From assembly GCA_902363835.1 (NCBI GenBank), contig CABJBM010000002.1:186001-250000 (forward strand): DNA of 64,000 nt. Direction: 5' to 3'. Position numbers and translations under genes: made by a program. The notes below the pieces were generated by a model. The model was not told the DNA's origin, ran no database searches, and saw only the letters and a list, made by a program, of their open reading frames with translations. This DNA is from Lachnospiraceae bacterium (GTDB taxonomy: Bacteria > Bacillota > Clostridia > Lachnospirales > Lachnospiraceae). Below are positions 42,569-49,999 of this stretch, piece by piece; within the stretch, counting starts at the first letter, position 1; each line of letters starts with the position of its first letter.

Positions 42569-43252
42569 TTATATTTGTTTTTTAATATCCCGGTACACTG
42601 CATCCAGCAATTGCTCATTGATAAACTGCGCTTTTTTCACATTTTTTTCGCAAATCGCTTCATATAGTTTTTCATGCAATGGCAGGCTTTCTAAAAAAGG
42701 ATCTTCCATGTTAAGGGGGAATTCCCAGAACTGGTCCATTACATGGCTGATGGATAAAATCAACTGATACATAATATCATTATGGGACAAACGGTATATG
42801 GTATAATGGAACAGCTTGTCCTCTGCTGTCTGCCTGACTCCCTGATGAAACTTTTCCATTAATACCCTGGTAATATCGCCCAGCTCTTTCAGTTCTTCTT
42901 CGGTAACCGTGTGTATCACCATTCGGAGAATTTCCCGTTCCAGAATCTTACGTACTTCCAGAGCATCTAAAAGCTTTCCTTTTTCCTTTGTAAAATCAAT
43001 CAGCGACAAAAATGCACTGTCCTTCTGGTTGCCTACGTATACGCCCTTTCCATTCCGCACTTCCAGAACATTACGCGCCTCCAAAGTCTTCATAGCTTCT
43101 CTGAGGGAAGTCCTGCTTACCCCCATCATCTCCAGCAGCTGTTCCTGGGAAGGAAGCCTGTCTCCTGCTTTTAAATCATTTTCTTCAATATAATTCTGTA
43201 TGTAACGAATAATCTCTAACTGAAGAGATGTCCGCTGTATCTTATTAGCCAT
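42569..43252 (-). CDS. FadR/GntR-family transcriptional regulator (FCD domain)
   Basis: 227 residues. Winged HTH (about 5-75: LKAGDRLPSQEQLLEMMGVSRTSLREAMKTLEARNVLEVRNGKGVYV, shown in parts) and an all-helical FCD ligand domain (about 95-220, with the H-x3-H-like LFHYTIYRLSHNDIMYQL). FCD regulators respond to organic acids or amino-acid-like ligands. It is the first gene of the operon with the PLP enzyme and ABC importer, 99 bases upstream of the former, and so its likely controller. Confidence 0.92.
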   Translation of the reverse strand: MANKIQRTSLQLEIIRYIQNYIEENDLKAGDRLPSQEQLLEMMGVSRTSLREAMKTLEARNVLEVRNGKGVYVGNQKDSAFLSLIDFTKEKGKLLDALEVRKILEREILRMVIHTVTEEELKELGDITRVLMEKFHQGVRQTAEDKLFHYTIYRLSHNDIMYQLILSISHVMDQFWEFPLNMEDPFLESLPLHEKLYEAICEKNVKKAQFINEQLLDAVYRDIKKQI

Positions 43253-43349
43253 CTGTTATCTCTCACATATCTTTATTTACGTTTAACTTACCATACGTGA
43301 GTTTATATGTCAATATTTTATTATTTTTTATTTTTTTATCTCTCATTCA

Positions 43350-43364
43350 TGTACATAATGTACA
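43350..43364. promoter_or_regulatory. Palindromic candidate operator upstream of the GntR gene
   Basis: TGTACAT-A-ATGTACA, a perfect seven-base inverted repeat about 100 bases before the GntR start and 37 bases upstream of the -35 candidate. Autoregulation by the FCD protein is the simplest reading. Confidence 0.5.
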
Positions 43365-43423
43365 AATAAAGTCCCGCATATTATTTTTTGACATGATGAC
43401 TCTCTTGTTTTTAGCATATACAG

Positions 43424-43452
43424 AAAAAAAGCGCGACAGTTTCATGCCACGC
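43424..43452 (-). terminator. Terminator of the lipoprotein-stub transcript
   Basis: Minus-strand GCGTGGCA-TGAAAC-TGTCGCGC followed by seven T. It separates this transcript from the GntR operon. Confidence 0.8.
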
Positions 43453-43560
43453 CTTTGTATTGGCCACATTATAGTCCCGGTTTTACACTGTGTCAATGCC
43501 ATTCCGCTTTTTCTTTGAATTATTATGCAGATTCATTTAAAAATAAACCCCATCATAAAT

Positions 43561-43740
43561 CTAAAAACCTTTCACCTCAACTCCTGCTTCCGCAGAAGGC
43601 GCTGCGCCCTGGGAAGATTCCAAACCGGCAGCGGCTGTACTTCCTCCTGCTGCACTCTGCTGAGCAGACGAGCCACAGCCGGCAAGAAGTGCTGCCGTCA
43701 TTGCTGCAGTAAGAGTTACGGATAAAAATCCTTTTTTCAT
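43561..43740 (-). pseudogene. Stub of an ABC solute-binding lipoprotein
   Basis: A 59-codon ORF with a strong GAGGAGG ribosome binding site: MKKGFLSVTLTAAMTAALLAGC (lipobox Cys22) then a Ser/Ala/Gly-rich linker such as SSAQQSAAGGSTAAAG and a stop at 43561. This is exactly the signal peptide and linker of a clostridial solute-binding protein, with the entire ligand-binding domain missing. Promoter, leader RNA and terminator are all intact. It may be a decayed gene or an unusual free lipopeptide. Confidence 0.75.
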
Positions 43741-43795
43741 AATCGCTTCCTCCTCAATTTGTTATCATTCAGACGAACAGAAACAAATAGAAAAC

Positions 43796-43837
43796 AAAAA
43801 AAGGAGGTGTCCCCGAAAATGCAGGGAAAACCTCCTT
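43796..43837 (-). terminator. Leader terminator before the lipoprotein stub
   Basis: Minus-strand AAGGAGGT and ACCTCCTT enclose an inner TCCC/GGGGA stem and are followed by seven T (43796-43802). It lies 55 bases before the stub's start codon and after the structured leader, the arrangement of a transcription-attenuation switch. Confidence 0.85.
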
Positions 43838-43967
43838 GTTCTCCTTACGAGCTTTATTTGCTTTATGGACCTGGATCGTTTGCATGGCAAATACGACCCA
43901 TAAGCAAAAGGAGCCGCAACCGTACTGTGTACGCTTGAGACTCCTTTGTTCTCTCGTCTGATATGTT
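43838..43967 (-). ncRNA. Structured leader RNA, candidate riboswitch or cis-regulatory RNA
   Basis: From the predicted start near 43967 the minus-strand transcript can fold as a three-way junction. P1: ACGAG (43953-43957) with CTCGT (43847-43851). P2: AAAGGAG (43941-43947) with CTCCTTT (43907-43913), capped by CGTAC/GTACG. P3: GCTTATGG (43898-43905 side) with CCATAAAGC (43860-43868 side), extended by TCGT/ACGA and TTTGC/GCAAA. It is followed at once by a terminator. The P2 strand CTCCTTT could also pair with the terminator's AAGGAGG, giving a switch. It matches no riboswitch consensus I could recall (T-box, TPP, SAM, FMN, purine, cobalamin, lysine, glycine). Confidence 0.6.
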
Positions 43968-43973
43968 GGTAGG

Positions 43974-44002
43974 ATTATAGCATCTGCTTTATTAAAATTC
44001 AA
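43974..44002 (-). promoter_or_regulatory. Promoter of the structured leader RNA
   Basis: TTGAAT (43997-44002), 17 bases, TATAAT (43974-43979), with TGC before the -10 (extended -10). Strong sigma-A match. Confidence 0.75.
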
Positions 44003-44206
44003 GTAATTTTGCCAGCTTTGTGTTTTTGACGGTCATGACTTCATTTTCTTAACAATCCAGGCCATTTCTGTAAAACCGGGTGATAGTGCCGTTATGTTAT
44101 TACGTTGGGCCTGATGTTTTACATGCAATGAATCGGCTCATTCCGAATCCATAGCGGAACGGCAGGTATTTTTTCTGATGATTTTCTATTATATAAATAG
44201 TTAAAA

Positions 44207-44989
44207 TTATGGCTTTCTTGCAATCTGTAAATCGATTGTGTCATAAATTGTAATAATACCACCATTATCATATATCGCCTGTCTTATTTCACTAAAGAAT
44301 TTCTTCCTTGTGGACTCCTCAATAGCAATGTGATCTGAGTAAGTACCTAACAACATTGTATATTCATCGGCTGTAAAGCTTCTTGTTCTGTGATAAAGTT
44401 TATAACTTATATCCGTAAATCCATATTTGATGGCAAGATCAGCTCTGTGTTTAGCATTTTCTTCATTATATTCATTGCCAACTAATGAGCCAGGCATATA
44501 CTTTGCATATATCTTTTCAAATGCAACATGTATTTCATTACGTTCCTTATCTTTATAGGGATGATTTGCGAATCGTGCAAAAATGCCGCCGCTTTTTAAC
44601 ATATCAAATACTTTGATGTATCCTATTTCTTCTGGAATCCAGTGAAAAGCTGATGCCGAAAAGATAAGGTCAAATGAGTTTGATGGGCACTCAAAATCTT
44701 GAAATGCAATATTTTTTACATTGAATTTCTCATATTTCTTGAATTTCTGTTTTACGTACTCCGCCAACTGGTCACCCAGTTCAATTGCAGTTAAATTACA
44801 GCCTGTTTCAAGTACAGGCAATGTCGCCTGTCCTGTACCTATTCCAATTTCAAGTACATTACTTAATGGAGTAATCTCTTTGATATCAAAAATATCATCA
44901 TACAGCTCTTTTAAATAAGCAGGACGCCATTTGTCATATTCGTGATATACGGTATTAAATGTAGTTTCTAAGCCCTTGATTATTGGCAT
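44207..44989 (-). CDS. Class I SAM-dependent methyltransferase
   Basis: 260 residues. Motif I is NVLEIGIGTGQATLPVLE, motif II ELGDQLAEYV, and FDLIFSASAFHWIPEE is the post-II region typical of the UbiE/trans-aconitate-like group; the C-terminus is a variable helical cap. Substrate unknown. It appears monocistronic, with about 180 bases to the next gene on each side. Codon use is more A/T-rich than that of the flanking operons, a hint of different ancestry. Confidence 0.88.
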   Translation of the reverse strand: MPIIKGLETTFNTVYHEYDKWRPAYLKELYDDIFDIKEITPLSNVLEIGIGTGQATLPVLETGCNLTAIELGDQLAEYVKQKFKKYEKFNVKNIAFQDFECPSNSFDLIFSASAFHWIPEEIGYIKVFDMLKSGGIFARFANHPYKDKERNEIHVAFEKIYAKYMPGSLVGNEYNEENAKHRADLAIKYGFTDISYKLYHRTRSFTADEYTMLLGTYSDHIAIEESTRKKFFSEIRQAIYDNGGIITIYDTIDLQIARKP

Positions 44990-45168
44990 TTCTCCATCCC
45001 CCCAGTAATAATTTACACTATAAATTCCAATCTTTTTAATTATATCAAAACCAGGAAAAAAAGTATATCACTACATCACTTTCTACTGCAAAAGTGCTAT
45101 ACATCCCCCTGATTTTTCAATGTCTGCATCGTCAATAATAAATTTTATATCCTATCAGCCACTTCTTC

Positions 45169-46095
45169 TCATAATTCCAGGATTATATTCTTCACTCCAT
45201 TTGCCCTGGCAATCTCTGCAAATTTCTCCATATCCTGCCCGGAATAATGCTTCGGATTCTCATTAAAGCAATAGGTCCTATCCACAAGGCGGTATTTGGC
45301 TTCCCCCAGTGGATTGTAGTTTAATATCTCAAAAGACACCTCACTGTAAGCCTTTGAAATGAACCGGCTGATTCCCCCAATATTATCTTCCTCTGTGGTA
45401 AACCCCGGGATCATAGGGGTACGGATTATAACTTGACTCCTTTTCTCTGATTCCAATAAAAAGCGTATGTTCTTTTTAATCTGCTCATTTGTTTCACCGG
45501 TATATCTTTTGTGCCCTTCCGAATCAAAAATCTTGAAATCTCCATAAATTAAATCCAGCCAGGGAAGAACTTCTTCCAGCCTTTCCCCAGGCACATGAAG
45601 AGCCGTCTCCACTGCCGTATGGATGTTCCTTTTCTTCATTTCCTTTAAAAAAGAGAGAACAAACTCCGGCTGGAGCAGGGGTTCGCCTCCTGAAAGGGTA
45701 ACACCGCCGCCATACTTATAAAAAGGAGTATCCTTAAGCACCTCTTCCACCACTTCATCTACGGTCATTGTCTTACTGTCCCACAAAATCGCTCCGGAAG
45801 GGCATTCTTCTATGATCTGATCCCAGTTCTCCTGCTTTGTGATATCCAGCCTGATCCCCTTTTCTGTCATCACAACGCCGCTATTTTCTGAAAGACGGCA
45901 GCAGATCCCGCAGCCAATGCATTTATTGGGAAAATGCATTGGTCTTATCCTGGTGCTGATCCCCTCAGGATTATGGCACCACACACAGGATAAGGGGCAG
46001 CCTTTTAAAAATACAGTCGTCCTGATTCCTCCGCCGTCATGAGTGGAAAAGCGGCGGATATCAAAAACAGTTCCTTTTAATGCCACCTTCTCCAT
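45169..46095 (-). CDS. Glycyl-radical enzyme activating protein (radical SAM)
   Basis: 308 residues from the ATG at 46095 (GGAGGAAAT upstream). The radical-SAM cluster motif is KGCPLSCVWCHNPEG (CxxxCxxC). An inserted ferredoxin-like segment CIGCGICC ... CPSG could bind an extra [4Fe-4S] cluster, as in activases of the glycerol-dehydratase and decarboxylase types but unlike the compact PflA. GGGVTLSGGEPLLQPEF is the SAM-binding GGE region. It abstracts a hydrogen to install the glycyl radical on the enzyme encoded 32 bases upstream. Confidence 0.93.
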   Translation of the reverse strand: MEKVALKGTVFDIRRFSTHDGGGIRTTVFLKGCPLSCVWCHNPEGISTRIRPMHFPNKCIGCGICCRLSENSGVVMTEKGIRLDITKQENWDQIIEECPSGAILWDSKTMTVDEVVEEVLKDTPFYKYGGGVTLSGGEPLLQPEFVLSFLKEMKKRNIHTAVETALHVPGERLEEVLPWLDLIYGDFKIFDSEGHKRYTGETNEQIKKNIRFLLESEKRSQVIIRTPMIPGFTTEEDNIGGISRFISKAYSEVSFEILNYNPLGEAKYRLVDRTYCFNENPKHYSGQDMEKFAEIARANGVKNIILEL

Positions 46096-46127
46096 ATTGA
46101 TTTCCTCCATATTGGCTGCATGATCAA

Positions 46128-48482
46128 TTAAATATCCCCATAGCTGGTTCTGGCGATGATTTCATTTTGAAGTTCATCTGCAAGTTCCGTAAAATAAGCG
46201 GTATATCCGGCCACCCGGACTGTGAGACTGCGGTATTGTTCCGGGTTTTTCCTGGCTGCGATCAAATCTTGCTTCCGGACCACATTAAATTGGATATGGG
46301 GAATTTCCAGGTCCACAAAAGTCCGTAAGAACAAGGCAAACTTATCGATTCCCTGCTGCGTGCGGAAAAATTCCGGTAAAAACTTCATGTTAAGCAGTCC
46401 TCCGTTTGAGGTCAGACACTTATCCAGCTTTGATACGGATTTCAGCACTGCCGTAGGTCCTGCAATATCCCGTCCATATACAGGGGACATTCCCCCGTCA
46501 GCCAGAGGCTGCCCTGCGTGCCTTCCATCAGGAGAAGCCCCTACATTCTCTCCCATGGGCACATGAGCGGAAACCGTATACATGCCGGTATGATACTTGC
46601 CGCCTCTGTAATTAATATATTTTGACAAACGTTTTTTGAAATATTCCGCCCATTTTACCCCTAACAGGTCTACCCAGTCCACATCATTTCCATACTTGGG
46701 CACCTTGTTCAAAAGTATGGTGCGCAGTACTTCTTTTCCATCAAAGTCATTTTTAAGCGCTTCCAGAAGCTCTTTCCCATCTACCTTATGTTTATCAAAT
46801 ACAAGCAGCTTTAAGGCTGCCAGGCTATCCGCCAAATTGGCTACCTGAATCATCTGGATTCCGGAGAAGTTATAACGTGCTCCTCCTGCAGTCACATCCA
46901 TTCCCTTTTTCATGCACTCATCAATGACGGAGGATAGGAATGGGGATGGAAGCAAATCTATGTGGGCTTTCTCCACCTGCTCACAGGCCTTTACCATTAA
47001 ATCCATGTATTCATCCAGATATCTCTGAAATACGGCTTCCAGCTCTTCAAAGGTTGTATAAGTGGTTAAGTCTCCATAATCAGGGGCCAGCTGCTCCCCT
47101 GTCAAAAGGCATTTTCCTCCTGTTAACGTCAGTTCAAGGATTTTGTTTAAATTAAACATGGCTGCATCGCTCCAGCCTAAGTTGTTTCCCTGGGTGGTAA
47201 GCTCCACACATCCTACAATGGCATACTCTCTGGCATCCTTTTCATCCACTCCCAGTTCTTTCATGGAGGGGATCACCGCTTTATCATTGAAAAACTGAGG
47301 CATACCACTTCCCTTTGAAACCACTTTTACCGCCTGTTTTAAAAGATCGTCCCCTGTATGCTCATGGAGCCTTACGGAAAGATTCGGCTGGGGAAGCCCC
47401 AGATGTTCCTGTGCTTTTAGCAGAAGAAAAGAAAGATCATTGACGAAATCATTTCCTTCTGCATCCTGCCCTCCTATGGCAACGTTAAATCCAATGGGGA
47501 ACCCTGCAAAATATTTGGCACTGTTGGCGTTGCGCATGTATACGATCTCATTGAATTTCAGCCACAGGCACTCTATAATTTCCAAAGCCTTCTGCTCATT
47601 TAAGCGCCCTTTGCTTCTGTCCCTGTCATAATATTCCCAAAGGAATTCATCCATTCTTCCCGGAGAAAAGGAAGAAGCATTGGATTCCATATGGAGAATT
47701 ACAAAAAGAAACCACAGAGACTGTACTGCCTCGTGGAAGGTTTCCGGCGGCTCCTCAGACAGCTTTTTACAGATGCGGGCAACTTCCTTCATGCTGCTTC
47801 GCCTGTCTGCCTCTCCTTCTCCCTGCGCCATGTCCAGCAAAAGGTTATGATAGCGCCGCATGAAATAAATGGCCCCGCTCATCACAATGGACACGCTTTC
47901 AAAAAATTCCTTCTGCCGCCCGAATGCAGTCCTTAAACGGTCATCTGCTTCCCCCTTGATTCCTGCCGGACCTTTGTGAAGCCATTCCTTGCAGTTTGGA
48001 CATATGTGTCCCTGGGCATGGTCTTTCTGATTGATTTTTACCACCTTTGCAATGTGGTCAATTTCTTTTCCGCAGCGCTCCCTCAGCACATCTTCCAGGG
48101 ACTTTCCCTTCCAGTAAGGCTTGATTACCTCACGGAAATATGTAATGTCTTCCTGTCTGACCTCAAATCTGTCCTGGGGTCTGGTGGGAAGGGTTTCAAA
48201 TTCCCGGTCCAACCAGGTGCTTCCGCTTTCCGGAAAAACAACGCCATACCGTACTCCGGCTGTCCGGTTGCCTACAATCAGCTCTTCTGGCTCAGCGTGG
48301 ATTTCCATCTGTTTCAATGCAGCTTCCAAAGATAATGCCCGCTGGATGATTCTCGGTTTTTCTTCATTGGCCTTGTAGGTATCCGTGATGATCTTTGCCT
48401 GCTCAATGGATACATATCTTGGCTCTGACAGCATTTTTTTCTTTAGGATGGTGATGCGGTCTGTCATTATCAGATTCTCCAC
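46128..48482 (-). CDS. Glycyl-radical enzyme of unassigned substrate (PflD-like)
   Basis: 784 residues with a GTG start at 48482 (GGAGGG upstream); an ATG five codons on is possible. The radical site is RVAGYTAYF (Gly759) and the thiyl site GCVELTTQG (Cys425, Glu427), so it is not pyruvate formate-lyase, which has two adjacent cysteines. Asp439 stands 14 residues after the cysteine, as in B12-independent diol dehydratases, but the region holding the dehydratase His-Ser pair reads MESNASSFSPGR, without the His. It therefore fits a C-O, C-N or C-S lyase of unknown substrate. No microcompartment or transporter gene adjoins. A DeoR gene upstream probably controls it. Confidence 0.9.
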   Translation of the reverse strand: MENLIMTDRITILKKKMLSEPRYVSIEQAKIITDTYKANEEKPRIIQRALSLEAALKQMEIHAEPEELIVGNRTAGVRYGVVFPESGSTWLDREFETLPTRPQDRFEVRQEDITYFREVIKPYWKGKSLEDVLRERCGKEIDHIAKVVKINQKDHAQGHICPNCKEWLHKGPAGIKGEADDRLRTAFGRQKEFFESVSIVMSGAIYFMRRYHNLLLDMAQGEGEADRRSSMKEVARICKKLSEEPPETFHEAVQSLWFLFVILHMESNASSFSPGRMDEFLWEYYDRDRSKGRLNEQKALEIIECLWLKFNEIVYMRNANSAKYFAGFPIGFNVAIGGQDAEGNDFVNDLSFLLLKAQEHLGLPQPNLSVRLHEHTGDDLLKQAVKVVSKGSGMPQFFNDKAVIPSMKELGVDEKDAREYAIVGCVELTTQGNNLGWSDAAMFNLNKILELTLTGGKCLLTGEQLAPDYGDLTTYTTFEELEAVFQRYLDEYMDLMVKACEQVEKAHIDLLPSPFLSSVIDECMKKGMDVTAGGARYNFSGIQMIQVANLADSLAALKLLVFDKHKVDGKELLEALKNDFDGKEVLRTILLNKVPKYGNDVDWVDLLGVKWAEYFKKRLSKYINYRGGKYHTGMYTVSAHVPMGENVGASPDGRHAGQPLADGGMSPVYGRDIAGPTAVLKSVSKLDKCLTSNGGLLNMKFLPEFFRTQQGIDKFALFLRTFVDLEIPHIQFNVVRKQDLIAARKNPEQYRSLTVRVAGYTAYFTELADELQNEIIARTSYGDI

Positions 48483-48508
48483 ATTTTCCCTCCTTTTTTT
48501 ATTATTTT

Positions 48509-48524
48509 TTATTGTTGTTTATTA
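48509..48524. promoter_or_regulatory. Operator repeat 1 of the glycyl-radical enzyme promoter
   Basis: TTATTGTTGTTTATTA, downstream of the start of transcription; 15 of 16 bases identical to the copy at 48576-48591. Candidate DeoR-protein site. Confidence 0.6.
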
Positions 48525-48538
48525 CTTTTTCTAACTTC

Positions 48539-48567
48539 AGTATATTATTCTTTTTTATTTTTGTCAA
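48539..48567 (-). promoter_or_regulatory. Promoter of the glycyl-radical enzyme operon
   Basis: TTGACA (48562-48567), 17 bases, TATACT (48539-48544) on the minus strand, flanked on both sides by the same 16-base operator repeat. Confidence 0.75.
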
Positions 48568-48575
48568 CATAATTA

Positions 48576-48591
48576 TTATTGTTGCTTATTA
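48576..48591. promoter_or_regulatory. Operator repeat 2 of the glycyl-radical enzyme promoter
   Basis: TTATTGTTGCTTATTA, just upstream of the -35; starts 67 bases from the start of the other copy. The pair would allow a DeoR repressor to loop across the promoter. Confidence 0.6.
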
Positions 48592-48778
48592 TCCTTTATT
48601 TCCTTAAAAGATATATATCCTGAGCAGCATTTTAACCCTTATGAAATATAACGAGAGAGTCCTGCTGGCTGGATTCAGGTTTCTTCAGCAAACATGTTTC
48701 TTAAGTGAATTTCTTAAGGAAGATTATATCCTCTTTCAAAAATATAACTTGATTGAACGTTCTTTTTGGGATAAAAAA

Positions 48779-48812
48779 ACATGCTCTTCCCCGCCGGAAC
48801 GGAAAAGCATGT
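48779..48812. terminator. Terminator after the DeoR gene
   Basis: AACATGCT and AGCATGTT arms with an inner TTCC/GGAA stem; seven T follow on the minus strand and five T on the plus strand. It separates DeoR from the glycyl-radical operon. Confidence 0.8.
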
Positions 48813-48833
48813 TTTTGACCTGAACTTTCATAT

Positions 48834-49595
48834 TTATAAACACTCAATATTAAATTCTTTCAATTTTTCTTCTATTTCAGACGGTGGCATATTTTCCATT
48901 ACCGCACCGGTAAAGCTATCAATTCTTGCATATTTATAAGTGCCGTCAGTGTTAAATTTCCTGGTCTCCAACATCATAAAGGCGCTTTTACTCACTTCCA
49001 GCACCGCACTTTTTGTAATCCCATCTTCCACCATATAGGTCGAAACGTTATTTTCAAACACATCAACCCCAACCGCTCCCATGAAAGCAATGTCAAACCG
49101 GAAATCTGAAATCTGTTCATTGGTGAAGCTTCCCACAAACCCATCCTTTCCACTGCTGAAGGACCCTCCAATAAAAATCAGCCTGGCTGTGGTGGGAACC
49201 ATGAATTCCAGCATAATATCCACCATATTTGTGACAACTGTAATATTTAAAGGGGATTTTATAATGAGCTTTGCCAGTTCCAGATTCGCAGTCGAAATAT
49301 CCAGAAATACCATATCCCCATCCTTGATCAGTTCTATGGCTTTTGAGGCAATCTTTTGCTTAATCTCAATATTTTTGTCCTTTCTCTGGGACACATTCAA
49401 GTCATGAACATTCACCCTTTTTTTCATGGCTCCGCCATATGTCTTTTTCAAAAGTCCCTTTTTTTCAAGAAGCGTCAGATCTTTCCGTATGCTGTCCTCT
49501 GTCACCTGGTACTTTTCACTGAGCTCTTTTACACGCACAGAACCATTTTTATTGACAAGGGCTACAATTTGATTCTGCCTTTCTTCTGCAAACAT
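48834..49595 (-). CDS. DeoR/GlpR-family transcriptional regulator
   Basis: 253 residues. N-terminal HTH (about 1-57: RQNQIVALVNKNGSVRVKEL and VTEDSIRKDLTLLEKKGLLKKTYGGA) and a C-terminal sugar-phosphate-sensor domain with DGDMVFLDISTANLELAKLI and FIGGSFSSGKDGFVGSFT. DeoR proteins usually repress sugar or polyol genes until a phosphorylated intermediate binds. It is directly upstream of, and likely regulates, the glycyl-radical enzyme and activase. GGAGGCGG precedes the ATG. Confidence 0.93.
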   Translation of the reverse strand: MFAEERQNQIVALVNKNGSVRVKELSEKYQVTEDSIRKDLTLLEKKGLLKKTYGGAMKKRVNVHDLNVSQRKDKNIEIKQKIASKAIELIKDGDMVFLDISTANLELAKLIIKSPLNITVVTNMVDIMLEFMVPTTARLIFIGGSFSSGKDGFVGSFTNEQISDFRFDIAFMGAVGVDVFENNVSTYMVEDGITKSAVLEVSKSAFMMLETRKFNTDGTYKYARIDSFTGAVMENMPPSEIEEKLKEFNIECL

Positions 49596-49736
49596 ATAAC
49601 CGCCTCCATTTATTACTTTTTCCTATTGTATCATATTCTTTATTGATATGCATTAGGAATTTTTGAACACAACCAATGATTTGCAGAAAAGTTTACATAC
49701 TTTACCTATGGAATCAGCTAGAAAAAACTCCTGTCC

Positions 49737-49769
49737 TCATTCGTTCCCCATTATCCCCACTTTCACCAT
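49737..49769 (-). pseudogene. N-terminal stub of a second Gfo/Idh-type oxidoreductase
   Basis: An ATG overlapping the previous stop (TAATG) with GGAGG upstream opens MVKVGIMGN, the typical Rossmann start of a Gfo/Idh/MocA protein (VKVGIMGxG), but stops after ten codons. The rest of the gene is absent. Confidence 0.5.
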
Positions 49770-49960
49770 TATCCTCCCCCCTGCTGCCGTTCTAAGGATG
49801 CTACCACCTGATCTACAATCTCACAGCAGCGCAGCGTTCTTTCACCAGTCATAACCGGACTTTCCATCAAGCCCTGTCTGATGCATTCTTCCGCATGTGC
49901 TGCCTCGTACTTCATTTCAAAATCCACCGGCCATGCTTCTTTTCGGCTGAAATTAATGAT
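49769..49960 (-). pseudogene. C-terminal remnant of a Gfo/Idh/MocA-family oxidoreductase
   Basis: A minus-strand frame of 63 residues without a start codon reads EMKYEAAHAEECIRQGLMESPVM then TLRCCEIVDQVV, which is the conserved last 50 residues of NAD-dependent Gfo/Idh/MocA sugar dehydrogenases (YEAxHxxECIRxGxxESPxM). The N-terminal 280 or so residues are missing; a TGA lies just upstream at 49961-49963. Together with the stub that follows it marks a lost tandem pair of sugar dehydrogenases. Confidence 0.75.
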
Positions 49961-49999
49961 TCATTTTATCATTGGAGACTCAATGGAGGTTCTTTAATC

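Larger units (their letters stand above)
43253..43560. other. 308-base region between the GntR gene and the lipoprotein stub
   Basis: Contains a GntR promoter candidate (TTGACA at 43308-43313, TAAGTT at 43285-43290, 17-base spacer), a palindrome TGTACATNATGTACA (43350-43364) resembling FCD-regulator operators, and the lipoprotein-stub terminator at 43424-43452. No gene recognised. Confidence 0.5.

Noticed and set aside
43769..44002. 77-codon minus-strand ORF over the leader RNA
   Set aside because: It spans the promoter, junction stems and terminator, has no ribosome binding site and no recognisable protein character; RNA structure explains the sequence better.
44010..44130. Short minus-strand reading ending SPGFTEMAWIVKKMKS
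   Set aside because: It looks protein-like but is only about 33 codons without a start or ribosome binding site, and I could not match it to a family; it may be a gene remnant but cannot be supported.
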